From Parasitella parasitica (Eukaryota; Mucoromycota; Mucoromycetes; Mucorales; Mucoraceae): 54,101 bases of DNA. The position numbers were made by a program, and so were the translations under genes. The stretch covers positions 1-54,101 of the forward strand of contig MU619336.1 of the NCBI GenBank assembly GCA_025201805.1. Direction: 5' to 3'. A model generated the notes under the pieces. That model saw only the letters and a program-made list of their open reading frames with translations, was not told where the DNA came from and did no database searches. Positions 44,284 through 54,101 of this stretch are shown piece after piece. Position 1 is the stretch's first letter. Every line of letters begins with the position of its first letter.

Positions 44284-45830
44284 ATGTACTTGAGATCATT
44301 CAAATCAATCTCCTCCTCCTCCGTCGCATCATTTTCTTTGGCACGTCCTTCGAGCAGACTATTTCTCACGGTAAAAGCGAGCATGTTGAATTCATCTCAA
44401 AGCTAACCCTGACCATGTCTATAGCCACGCAAGCACCCTACATCCGCTCGCAATTTCCACCAGACGTTCGCAAAGGACGCAATCAAGCCATTTCTTTTAG
44501 CTGATATCGGTGAAGGCATTACTGAATGTGAAGTAATTCAATGGTAAGATGGTGTGCTATGTGTATCCGCCGAAAGTCGACTAATGTGAGCGTTTAGGTT
44601 CGTGGAACCTGGGTCTACAGTAGCCGAGTTCGACAAGATTTGTGAGGTCCAATCAGATAAAGCGTCTGTCGAGATTTCTTCGAGATACGCTGGTAAAATT
44701 CTGAAGCTGCATCATGGGCTGAATGACATTGCCAAGGTAGGGTCACCCCTAGTAGACATAGAGACAGAAGACGACGATGAGCAAGTGGTCGCACAACCCG
44801 AAATCCCACCCCAGACTGTCAGTCAACCACCTTTGAAGGAAAAGGATAGATCAAAATCCATTGTACCTGCATCTGCTTCTGTTCTGGCAACTCCAGCCGT
44901 GAGAAAATTAGCAAAGGATAAGGGCATTGAAATTTCAAGTGTAACAGGCTCTGGCAAAGACGGAAGAATATCAAAGGAGGACATCTTGTCCTTTGGCTCA
45001 GAGACAGAGACAACTGGTAAGTGTCAACCGCTTCATGTCGAGGAAAGGGAAGCAATTAATGTCATCCAAAAATAGTTGGCATCAATGTCAGTGATTTTGT
45101 TGCAGCTCCCCAGTCGCTCAGCATGGTACAAAAGGCGATGTTCAAGTCGATGACACAATCGCTCAGTATTCCTCAGTTGGGATACAAGGATGATATTGAA
45201 ATTGATGCCACCACTAAATACCGCGCAGCGTTGAACAAGCACATCAGCAGCCATCCCGATCGCTATTCTTTTTCCAAAATGACATACTTGCCAATCTTTG
45301 TCAAATGTCTCTCTGTTGCACTGCACCATTATCCCATCATGAATGCAAAGCTCTCTGGGGATCTGAACGATGTCAATTCCATTCAAATCACATATAGGCC
45401 CTCTCATAACATTGGTATTGCCATGGATACGCCTCAGGGTCTGGTTGTTCCCAATATAAAGAATATACAAGACAAGACAATTTTTGATATTGCTGCTGAA
45501 ATTCACCGTTTGCAAGAGTTGGGTAAGAAAAATGCGATTCCAATGTCGGATATGAAGGGTGGTACTATAACGCTGTCCAATATCGGCACAATTGGCGGCA
45601 CCTATGCAAATCCTGTGATTGTGTCTTCTGAATTGGCTATTGTAGCCCTTGGAAAAATGCAGAAACTACCTCGTTTTGACTCGAATGACAATATTGTCGC
45701 AAAGCAAGTTATGCCAGTGAGCTGGTCAGCAGACCACCGCATCATTGATGGTGCTACCATCGCTAGATTTGGAAATCATTGGAAGAGCCTGATAGAAAAC
45801 CCTGCCTTGTTGGCTAGTGATTTGCGATAA
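44284..45830 (+). CDS. Branched-chain 2-oxoacid dehydrogenase E2 (dihydrolipoyl transacylase)
   Basis: Four exons: 44284-44370, 44425-44543, 44598-45016, 45106-45830, giving 449 aa. Mitochondrial presequence rich in Ser and Arg (MYLRSFKSISSSSVASFSLA). Lipoyl domain at about 50-130 with the lipoyl-lysine in SDKASVEI; E1/E3-binding domain (LATPAVRKLAKDKGIEISSV); C-terminal catalytic domain ending in the active-site motif SWSADHRIIDG. The lipoyl segment (LADIGEGITECEVIQWFVEP) identifies the branched-chain rather than pyruvate or 2-oxoglutarate type. It forms the core of the mitochondrial complex that oxidises the keto acids of Leu, Ile and Val. Exon 1 was found by frame and by the presequence character; the intron has a CTAAC branch site. 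Confidence 0.93.
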
Positions 45831-46333
45831 TACCGTAACCTAATCAATGAAAGAGATGAAAAACATTTTGGCTTAGCCAACTGCTGGCTTATTTCTTGAT
45901 GCATAGATGTGACGATAGTGTGCATATATTTGATTCAAATATGCATACAAGCCAGGAATAAACATTTATTGCGCCAGAGCTTTGCGTGATCTGGTGTAAA
46001 ATTCGCAATCAACCTTGCGTAATCTGTTTTCTGGCCTTTGTTTTTTTTTTTTTCTTTTTTTACAGAACGGAGGCTTGTAGTCATGAGAACGACATTCATG
46101 CGCACATCTTGTGTCTGACTTTTTAAGGATTTTCTAAATGAGATCTCAGGAGTATCTGGCTGTGTTGACCACTATATTTACTTGTTATCATACAAGCCTT
46201 GTACTTTAAATGCAACGAATTGTGACTAAATAGGGATTGCATTGCATATCGAAGAGTATATATATATCAAGCATTTCTGCTTTTTTCGTTTCTTTTCTCT
46301 ACTGAAAAAACAAAACAAAAAAACTTGTTTAAA
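45831..46333. other. Intergenic spacer before the asparagine-synthetase-like gene
   Basis: 503 bp. T-runs at 46040-46062. An alternating TATATATATAT stretch at 46257-46267, 67-77 nt before the next start codon, is the probable TATA element. No gene seen. Confidence 0.5.
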
Positions 46334-48528
46334 ATGGGTGGTATTTCTTGCTATTTTCAATTCGATCAGAGTCAAAATAAAGCTGTGCTTGATGAAGAAA
46401 ACTTGCGAAAGTCTCTTGAATACATCAATCATCGTGGGCCTGATTCCAGTGGCGCATACGTTTCGCCTTGCGGTCGTTCTGGTAAGTTTACCCTTGATTC
46501 GCATAAAGGGACCAAATCTAATGTACCCTTTGTTTCACAGGTCTCGGTCATGTTCGTCTGTCAATCAATGATCTAGATCACGGTCAGCAGCCTTTGTCAA
46601 ACCAAGAAGGTGATGTGCATGTTGTCGTCAATGGAGAATTTTATGAATACAAGCGTATAAGAAGTGAGCTCCAGGCCAAGGGCTACGAATTCAAGACTGA
46701 AAGCGATAGTGAGATTGCTTTGTGCTTGTATCAGGAGTATGGGCTGTCTTTTCTTGATCATTTGCGTGGTGAATTTGCCATCTGTATCTGGGACGCAAAG
46801 AAATGCCGTTTCATCGTCGCCAAGGACAGATTTGGTGTCAAACCCTTGTACTTTACTATGGCCAAAGGGACACTGTTAGTTGCAAGCGAAATCAAAGCTT
46901 TTCTCCCAATGGACTGGGTACCTGAATGGGACGTAGACTCGTTATTGAACAACGGTGTCATGTTCGACTTCCGAACAGCATTCAAAGGTGTCAATAAGTT
47001 GCCTCCTGCCCATTACATGGTCGCTACATCTACCGGCAATATTCAAATCAGGCCCTATTGGTGTCAAAAATATCCAAACAAAACTATAAAAGAGACTCGC
47101 AGCGTAGATTCGATGATACAGGGAGTCCGAGAACGTTTAGTAGAGGCCGTCAAGCAAAGACTAGTGGCCGATGTCCCAGTAGGAATTTACCTTGGCGATG
47201 GTATTGATAGCTCTTGCATTGCTGGCATTGTTCACGATATTAGAAAGAAAGATCAATCGAGCGAAAAGGTCAAGGGATTTTCGCTATCTTTTGTAGGCGA
47301 TGATGACTCCAATGGAAGTTCCGTTGCTGAGAGAACTGCACAGTTCTGCGAGACTGATTTTGAGGTCCTGAAAGTAACAGAAAGCGACCTTTTGAATAAC
47401 TTTGAAGAGTCGGTGTGGCATGTGGAGCAACCTCATTTCAATTTAAATGGTGTCGGAAAATATATGCTCTCCAAGATGGTACGAGACCAAGGTTACAAGG
47501 TTGTTTTATCTGGTGAAGGAGCCGATGAGCACTTTGCTGGCTATCCTCATTACCAGCCTGATTATCTGCAAGAACCCGATCTTACTTCGCCAAACGGCTT
47601 TGGTACACTTTCAAACGAGGAGCGCATCAAGAAGCTCGGGATTCTTGGTATGCAGCAAGCTTCCAAGACGCAGAGTCAAGAAAAACGCTATGCCGGAAAC
47701 AAGAGCGTGGTGCACAAGATGGTCAATAACACAAGCGGTCCTACTCTTTTGGAATCAAACTTCACACTGACACCTACGTTCTTCTCCAAGGCAGCTATAG
47801 TAAAATACGGAAGTCCCAACCCTGCACTTGCTATAGCAGAAGCATTGAATGGCATATCACGCAATAATGCAGCTAGTAAATGGCATCCGATCCACACTGC
47901 CATGAGCGTCCAATGCACTACTTTCCTCCCCAATTGGGTCTTGAATTCGTTAGGTGATCGTGCTGAAATGGCTCATTCTGTAGAAGCACGTCCTCCCTTC
48001 TTGGACCATAATCTTTGCGATTATGTCAACAGCCTTCCCCCCTCTGTCAAAATTAAAGCTGATCAAGATGGAACTTTAGTAGACAAATGGATTTTAAAAG
48101 AAGCTGCTAAACCTTACGTAACAGAAGAAGTCTATAATAGCACACAAGGTTCTCTCTCTGTAGTGCCACCATCAAAATCTCCAAATAGTATGTTTATCAC
48201 TTTACTTGACAAGTACATAACGAAGGAAAAGATCGAAAGACTGGGCTGGATCGATTATGAAGTCGTCAAGGAAGCAAAAGAAAACTATTGCAAAGCCAAT
48301 GATTTGAAAACTTATCAGGATCTTTTGATTACCATGTCGTATGTAGTGATTTCAGAGAGATTCAACGTTGCAACCTCAACTTTTGAGAAAGTTACCTTTA
48401 CCAAACATCGTTTTGCGAACAAGAAGCCATCTAAGCTTCCTGCTAACGCAGTTTCTTCTCTGCTCAAAAAGCTTGCAATCTCTGTGGTAGTTATCGCCCC
48501 CATTGTTTACAGCTCATTTTTTCTTTGA
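46334..48528 (+). CDS. Asparagine-synthetase-like protein, tail-anchored, catalytic Cys absent
   Basis: Two exons, 46334-46481 and 46541-48528, giving 711 aa. N-terminal class II glutamine amidotransferase fold: NHRGPDSSGAY, GLGHVRLSINDLDHGQQPL, VNGEFYEYKRIRSEL, RFGVKPLYF. C-terminal asparagine synthase domain: VPVGIYLGDGIDSSCIAG, VVLSGEGADEHFAGYPHY, SVEARPPFLDHNLCDYV. Two key sites are altered. The protein starts MGGISCY where active enzymes have Met-Cys-Gly, so the nucleophilic N-terminal Cys is Gly. The ATP pyrophosphate loop SGGxDSS reads GDGIDSS. The C-terminus ends in a hydrophobic helix (KKLAISVVVIAPIVYSSFFL), a likely tail anchor not found in Asn1/ASNS. True asparagine synthesis from glutamine is therefore doubtful; ammonia-dependent activity or another role is possible. 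Confidence 0.9.
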
Positions 48529-49629
48529 TTTTTTCTGCTCTATAGTATAAAAGTACAGAGTAAATGTCATCATTTTCATAATTACAGAATAAAAAGACTT
48601 TATGCAAATATTATTTTGTTATTGTGCCACAACATTTTGAGCAAGACGAACCTGTCAAATCTGTTTGGCATTGACCTCATCAACCTAACCTCAAGAAAAA
48701 AAACCTCACAGGTATATAATCAGACAGCTCTGCTGTATATTTTTTGATGATGATAACACTGTGGCGCAAACTAAAAAGGTGTAGGGGGTACCGTATCTTA
48801 TTCTTGCTTGTCATTAGTTGGGCGATCCTGTTTCGTGCAATTCAATGCTATAGTGTGGGCATTATTTAAACATTATTATCATATAAAGGCTTTTCACCCA
48901 TTATTTTATTGATCAAATCCCCCAATTACAGAAAAAGATTGATTTCATGGTTTTTGACGCTTAAATTAGGGGAATTTTGCATTTTATCAGTGTTATTTCA
49001 TATATATGAATGAAGCCAAACCATAAAATATTGTTTATTTTGCTAGATTTATAGTAATAAACAACAAAATTAGGGATTAACTCAACGTAAAGTTATTTTG
49101 AATGGGTCAGTGTTTTTGCCCCTACATATGTCCATAATAATATGGATAACGATCATGATTCGGATATTATATGGTCATCGTTCCGTCCCTAAAAATTACA
49201 ATAAATTACCTTAATATCAGGGTTTGTTGCGCCGTAGTGATAATTTAGAACTATCTTTTTATACTAGCTTTCCAAGGATACATGATTCTGAAGATGAACC
49301 TAAATTATAGTGGATTTTTTATCAAGGACTTTGTGGCAGCAGTGATTGAGGAAGAGAGAAACAATGGCAAATTTGACGAGCGCTGGAGTTGCTTTTTTTT
49401 TGTTCTTGACATTGGATTACATATTCCTGAATCCGTATTAGCTTGGTTTTGATAATTGTGATCTTTGTAGAATGTCCTGGAGGGTTATTTGAAATTCATA
49501 ATCATAATCTTATCTTCAACATAGATTCTTTTTATGTGATGGCTCGGTTTATGCCGATCTATAACAAGTTCTTTAACACATTATAATATGTCAGAAGGAG
49601 CGTGTTTGAAGGACATTGCGACATTAGTG
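48529..49629. other. Gene-poor spacer with coding relics
   Basis: No complete gene. A 52-codon open frame at 49294-49452 (MNLNYSGFFIKDFVAAVIEE) and a 16-codon frame at 49142 (MDNDHDSDIIWSSFRP) look like fragments of a decayed protein, probably from the mobile element whose repeat lies to the right. I cannot name the family. Confidence 0.35.
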
Positions 49630-50010
49630 TTGTATCCATAGAATACCATGGGTACCACTATTTCAACTCAGTTGTCAAGGCAACCGTTCCTGATCGGATC
49701 CAAGGTTAAATGTCACCAACTATTCTACCATATAGTAAATAAAAGTAAACAGTAGGATGTCTTGTACAAGAAACCATCTATTTGGGTTCTACTCATTCTA
49801 AATTGCGAAGCTCAACTTATCAATGAATGATTCACATTCATAACGATTAGCTGATTGAATATAGAAATAGATCTTGTTCTGACTACTACTGTGTTATGAT
49901 CTTGTTTGACAATTTAAATGTAAAACATGACCTTATTGTGTTTTATAGATTGATTCTGATAGATTTAATCTAATATAAATAGACAGCTTCTTGTCAATCA
50001 ATAAATCAAG
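49630..50010 (-). repeat. Dispersed repeat, copy B (inverted, uninterrupted)
   Basis: Its reverse complement aligns with 456-634 plus 974-1087 at the left end of the window. It lacks the 339-bp retroposon, showing the pre-insertion state of that site (TAGAACCCAAATAGATGG). It carries about 50 bp absent from copy A. Confidence 0.7.
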
Positions 50011-51070
50011 TAGTTTTTTTTGTATCTGGTAAATTAAGTCTTTATTACTTTCTTATTTTCTTTATATATCACAAATAATCACCTGCTGTGCTCATTTTCA
50101 AGACCTGGCACAACAATATTAAAACAGTTATGGATTAAAAGCTATTGTTTCGTTACACTCAGTAGTAGAGACGTGATAATGGTTTAAGGATTGTGTAATA
50201 ATAGAGCCAGTACTACATCATTTCGAAGAATAATTATTCTCTGAAGAGGTCGTTACGATCATCAAGTCTGTCGCGTAGATGAGACTAAACAGCGTATCAT
50301 AAGCATTAGCGCCAATAAGTGAACAAGAGCGTAATTATTCATATATTATGATGTTGGGTATACATGATGAAAAATTAATAAAAAGGCACAAATCTCAACA
50401 GATATTGGGATCTTAGTTGTGAACACATTCAACACTACAATTTGATCTTTCACAAGTCATCATTCATTATAAGGGTGTTTACAACCATAAACTAGCTCAC
50501 ATTACATACACTTCTATCAATTATTACTTGACAAGTAATATCTATGCATACTATTAGCAAGCGATGGCTCAAATAGCAATGTTAGCAACTAGATATGAAA
50601 ACATTTGCCATTAACACAGTTTATCAATTTACATACCCTACTTGGGTAATTAACGCTCAATCTCAAGGGGGGAGGTTTAAACTTTTGAGCATCTTTGCCA
50701 CAAATATATCAATAATAATAATAAAAGCCGAATCATTCTAAATTAAACATAATTATGCTAAGAATTGTCAACCAACATAGTTTAAGAGAGAGAGAGAGTG
50801 TGTGTGTATGTGTCGCCTATCATTTTTTCAAGATGCATCTTTCGTTAGATATGCACATGTTGAAATCTCATTTGTATCAATCTGTATCCTCCATATCTAT
50901 GTACATTTGCTATGAGCTATCGCATATGCATATTATATAAATACATGCTGTAGAACAACAAGGAAGAATAATTAATAGTAATGTATATGTATATATTATT
51001 ATTATTATTAAAAAAAAAAAAAAAAAAAAAAGCGTTTGTTTTATACATTGGATATACATTAATTATTATA
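50011..51070. other. Intergenic AT-rich spacer
   Basis: About 1 kb with no gene seen. Short GA and GT dinucleotide runs lie at 50787-50810, an ATT run at 50996-51010 and an A-run of about 21 at 51010-51031. The right end is the 3' UTR of the SMP-domain gene. Confidence 0.5.
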
Positions 51071-53230
51071 CTATTTTACAGCTACAGAGATTGGATCTAT
51101 TTTCTTCTTTTTTGTTGATGCGGAAGTTGATGTGGATGTGGATGTGGATGTGGATTGTTGTTGCTGTACCTTATGAGCCATAGCAGGTGATACATTCACT
51201 GCTGTAGATGCTCCTGTTTTTGGACGAAGGAGAGCCAAGGAGGCAGATTTCCTAAGTCTGACTTGGTGATTATGGCTACCCGCAGCACTGCTGGAGTCCA
51301 TAGAACTATTATCGCTGGTGGCGCTACCTTGTGAGTAGGTGGTCTGTATGTTTGATAACGAATCACATGTCAGCGACGAGGATGTAGATGGTGTCACAAT
51401 GATACTCGCATCTTCGGCCAATACATGAGATATGGTACGATCTTCTCCGAGTGAGCAAGGTGATGAGCTCAAGAGCGAATCGTCTGGTGATGTAGACAAA
51501 TACAAAGGGTCGTGATTGTTGTTTGGGTTGTGAATTGCAATCTGACCCGTGGATGATGGATGCTCGTTGTCAGCAGGTATTAACATGGGGGAATGTGAGT
51601 CTTTGTAGTGGGTATCTGGCTGTTGTTGTTGTTGTAATAATATGGGTGCACTCGCATTGGATATAATATCAGTGTCCTTGTCAAGAGAGCTGCGCAGCTT
51701 GGAAGGCAGTTGACTTCGATCTGGGACATTGGAAAATAGCTCAGGAAATGATTTTGCTGTGATGAGCAGTGCTTCATCTGCTTTATGTCTATCTTTCTGT
51801 GCTTTTTTAAAATTGACTGGAGGCGATGCTGAAACATTATCTTGATGCGATGCTGCAGCAGCAGCAGCATTGTTGTTGTTATTGTTGTTGTTGTTGCTGT
51901 TGTTGTTTTTCTGCCCTGAAGGTCCATCGTTCAGCTGTGGCGGTGATATCTCAAAAATACCTCCAACCCCATCCGTTGGGAAAAATGTAATGTCATCAAA
52001 GTGAGGCAAGACCATGGTCTCCATAATAAACTCTTGTATCTTGGTTTCGATGGCCTTGACCACCACAGAATAGCCAACCCGCTTTTCCCACACGACAGGC
52101 TCTACCTTCCACTCCATCTTGGGACATTCATGAAAGGCATACCACAATCGGTTTGTAGGAGGCTCCTTGATTTTGATCAGCAGTTTACCCTGGATTTCTT
52201 TCAGTGTGATGCCCAGTACGAGGTCGATTGTAAGTGGCCTTAATAAATCAGAGTACTTCCACTTGAGAACGGTTTCGATTTCAATTCGGAACCCTCCATC
52301 ATACTGCATGTGCGCTTCCGCAGTGAGTTCGCCTGTAGGACTCAGACCAAGCAGCTTTGGCTGTGTGAAACGGGGCAGTGAGTGACCTGGATCTACAGAT
52401 CGAACGGTAATCTCACCCAAAAAAGGGGGTCTTTTCGCATTGATTTTGTCCAGCTTTGTAATCACTTTTTTGTAGAGGGCATCCTTGATATCCTGTGTGC
52501 GATACACACCAAAGAATACCCTACCCAATATAGCATTCAGCCATTGCGTTTGAAAATGATGTTCGTCACTGTGCACCATGGTGATCAAATGATTCATTGC
52601 GGATTGATCAAAATGAGTATTGTCATGCATGACTTTGTTTCTAAGCAACGTTGATTTCGACGCACGAATGAAAGCAAAGTACCAATCTTCCTTGTCGATG
52701 CATTTATGGCAATTAATGTAGTATGTCGAGTCTTTGTGCTGCAGTTTGATCAAGTGCGGTTTGCTGTAGAGTTCGTAATCTTGGAGTCCGGGCGGGTGCA
52801 TTGCAACGGTGTGGTTGCAAAGGTTGATAACTCCTTTACAGTCCAATTGTTTCTCAGAGTCGTACAAGTAAAGCATGTTGTATTTCAGAACTGAGAAATA
52901 AATATTGGCATTTTCCCTTTTGCTTGCTTTTCCAGATATATAGTTTTTGACCATGTCTCCAATTGAGGCATCCGGTGTTGATTGGTCTTCATCCCGAGAT
53001 ACCTTTAGCCATCCCACCTTATATAGGTGCCCTGTACTGCTTTCATTTTCGGCCTTGTCTTGCCTTTTGTTTTCAACGGCGATCTGTTGAGTGTATGCAA
53101 AGAATTTGTCATGGACAGTGTAGACAATGTACAATGCAATGACGCTGAGTGGAATGAGAGTGAGCCCACCTAGGATATAAGCAAATAGAAACTGGAAGGA
53201 TATGGTCATGTATAATGCTACAGCATACAA
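51071..53230 (-). CDS. NVJ2/TEX2-type SMP-domain lipid-transfer protein
   Basis: Single exon, 719 aa. A membrane segment near the N-terminus (FQFLFAYILGGLTLIPLSVI, then ALYIVYTV) anchors it in the ER. A PH-like domain follows at about 65-185 (GHLYKVGWLKVSRDE, ENANIYFSVLKYNMLYLYDS, DWYFAFIRAS). Next comes an SMP domain at about 220-420 (HHFQTQWLNAILGRVFFGVY, PPFLGEITVRSVDPGHSLPR, YSVVVKAIETKIQEFIMETM). The remaining 270 residues are disordered with poly-Asn, poly-Ala and (ST)n runs. TM-PH-SMP is the layout of yeast Nvj2 and animal TEX2, which move lipids such as ceramide at ER contact sites with the vacuole or Golgi. It is the longest intron-free coding region here. Confidence 0.93.
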   Translation of the reverse strand: MYAVALYMTISFQFLFAYILGGLTLIPLSVIALYIVYTVHDKFFAYTQQIAVENKRQDKAENESSTGHLYKVGWLKVSRDEDQSTPDASIGDMVKNYISGKASKRENANIYFSVLKYNMLYLYDSEKQLDCKGVINLCNHTVAMHPPGLQDYELYSKPHLIKLQHKDSTYYINCHKCIDKEDWYFAFIRASKSTLLRNKVMHDNTHFDQSAMNHLITMVHSDEHHFQTQWLNAILGRVFFGVYRTQDIKDALYKKVITKLDKINAKRPPFLGEITVRSVDPGHSLPRFTQPKLLGLSPTGELTAEAHMQYDGGFRIEIETVLKWKYSDLLRPLTIDLVLGITLKEIQGKLLIKIKEPPTNRLWYAFHECPKMEWKVEPVVWEKRVGYSVVVKAIETKIQEFIMETMVLPHFDDITFFPTDGVGGIFEISPPQLNDGPSGQKNNNSNNNNNNNNNAAAAAASHQDNVSASPPVNFKKAQKDRHKADEALLITAKSFPELFSNVPDRSQLPSKLRSSLDKDTDIISNASAPILLQQQQQPDTHYKDSHSPMLIPADNEHPSSTGQIAIHNPNNNHDPLYLSTSPDDSLLSSSPCSLGEDRTISHVLAEDASIIVTPSTSSSLTCDSLSNIQTTYSQGSATSDNSSMDSSSAAGSHNHQVRLRKSASLALLRPKTGASTAVNVSPAMAHKVQQQQSTSTSTSTSTSASTKKKKIDPISVAVK

Positions 53231-53547
53231 TGGAGAAAAGAAAAATGGGAATAAGAAAGAACGAAAAAATAAAATAAAAAGAGGAGAAGAGTAGCAAAGG
53301 AGAAGGTAATTTATGGCAAAAATGACCTTTTAATATAAGCACAGCTCGTGCTCTTGTGACCGCATGGGCTCATTGATACTATATCAAGATTGACGGCTGG
53401 CATACACACATATGGTTACTCTTGCTCATTTTTATGATGTTACAGATAATCAAGTTTATTTTTGTCTGAAATGCAAATATACGTATATCTTGTTTGTCTG
53501 GGATGGGGGAATGATTCTGATACAATATTATTATTATTATTAGTCTT

Positions 53548-53580
<33 letters not shown>

Positions 53581-53614
53581 GAGATATATACGTAATGTTA
53601 CGATGGTAGTTGAT
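53231..53614. other. Intergenic spacer with (ATT)n microsatellite
   Basis: 384 bp: promoter of the SMP-domain gene plus the 3' end of the receiver-domain gene. An interrupted (ATT)n array spans 53526-53580. Confidence 0.6.
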
Positions 53615-54101
53615 TTATGGCGAGGGTGCTGATGTTGTTGTTGCTGTCGTAGCTTCTGTGGTGGTTGAGCGGCAGTGCTTTCTTAGCGACTCTGCCAATA
53701 CTTTTTGATTTAATGGTTTTGTAAGGTATTCGTCCATACCCGCATTCATACAGATTTGTTTTGCGCTCTCTTGCACATCAGCTGTCAAAGCAACAATTGG
53801 GAATCTCGTTTTTCTACCCTCCTCTCTTTCAATTTCTCTGATTTGCTTGGTGGCAGCAACGCCATCACACTAAATGTAGAAAAAGCACTGCTAAGTAATA
53901 ATCCAAACAAAATTTAATTGCATCTGTATATTACCTTGGGCATGTGATGATCAAAAAAAGCCATGACAAAGTACCCGTCTGGCTGATTGTTCCATGTATT
54001 CACTGCTTCCAGACCGTTGTTTGCGCACTCCACTTGGAACCCAAGCCGGGTAAGCTGTTTTAAGAGTAATTTCTGTGCAACAGGATTGTCTGCGAATGAC
54101 A
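53615..54101 (-). CDS. Response-regulator receiver domain, C-terminal part (probable hybrid histidine kinase)
   Basis: Two exons seen, 54101-53935 (runs off the window) and 53869-53615, giving the last 139 residues or so. The receiver domain reads ADNPVAQKLLLKQLTRLGFQ, NGLEAVNTW, FFDHHMPK|CDGVAATKQIRE, FPIVALTADV and MDEYLTKPLN. The phosphoacceptor Asp is in FFDHHMP and the conserved Lys in TKPL. The usual acidic pair (DD) at the start reads AD, so one acidic residue seems missing. A Thr-rich tail ends TTTSAPSP. A receiver at the very C-terminus suits a fungal hybrid histidine kinase, but the kinase part lies outside the window. Confidence 0.85.

Noticed and set aside
1-54101. tRNA genes, rRNA genes, CRISPR arrays, prophage or biosynthetic clusters
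   Set aside because: Scanning by eye for tRNA T-loop consensus, repeat-spacer arrays and clustered biosynthetic enzymes gave nothing; a tRNAscan/Infernal run would be needed to exclude divergent RNA genes.

Overview
The window is nuclear DNA from a filamentous fungus, most likely a Mucoromycota (Mucorales) species. Four things point there: many short spliceosomal introns (about 55-80 nt), AT-rich intergenic DNA, a WASP protein that keeps a CRIB motif, and a Tc1/mariner-like transposase relic of a type common in Mucorales. I find 22 protein genes or gene parts, 21 of them complete. Exons were rebuilt by hand from frame continuity and splice sites, and every joined model keeps an open frame. 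I see no rRNA, tRNA or CRISPR array.

Left end (1-3.2 kb): gene-poor and repeat-derived. One copy of a dispersed repeat (456-1087) is split by a 339-bp insert with a poly(A) end and 13-bp target-site duplications, a SINE-like retroposon. A decayed coding relic follows. A second, inverted copy of the repeat lies at 49.6-50.0 kb.

3.2-20.7 kb: RRP9 (U3 snoRNP) head to head with ASA1 (TTT/ASTRA), an ammonium transporter behind a cluster of GATA motifs, a START lipid-binding protein, WASP/Las17, mitochondrial ribosomal protein mL44, an SDF2-type MIR protein, an FGGY sugar kinase and a vacuolar-type MFS transporter.

20.7-29 kb: a spacer with a 10-base assembly gap and a strong hairpin, then an F-box protein, BET2 (Rab geranylgeranyltransferase beta), a LARP7/Pof8-like La protein, an RMD1 (DUF155) protein and a Gdown1/POLR2M-like protein. 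LARP7 shares a 105-bp spacer with BET2, and its stop is 2 nt from the stop of RMD1.

29-48.5 kb: a broken transposase carrying an internal 47-bp inverted duplication, ATG27, a CDC50 flippase subunit, myo-inositol oxygenase, casein kinase I, a secreted multicopper oxidase with a long Gly/Gln-rich insert, the proteasome ubiquitin receptor RPN13 (one GC-AG intron and one apparently duplication-born intron), the branched-chain 2-oxoacid dehydrogenase E2, and a tail-anchored asparagine-synthetase-like protein lacking the catalytic cysteine.

Right end (48.5-54.1 kb): repeat-rich DNA, an NVJ2/TEX2-type SMP lipid-transfer protein, and the C-terminal receiver domain of a gene, probably a hybrid histidine kinase, that runs off the window. 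Most genes are housekeeping or membrane-trafficking functions with no operon-like logic. The unusual material is the mobile-element debris, the intron structure, and a few proteins with altered catalytic residues.
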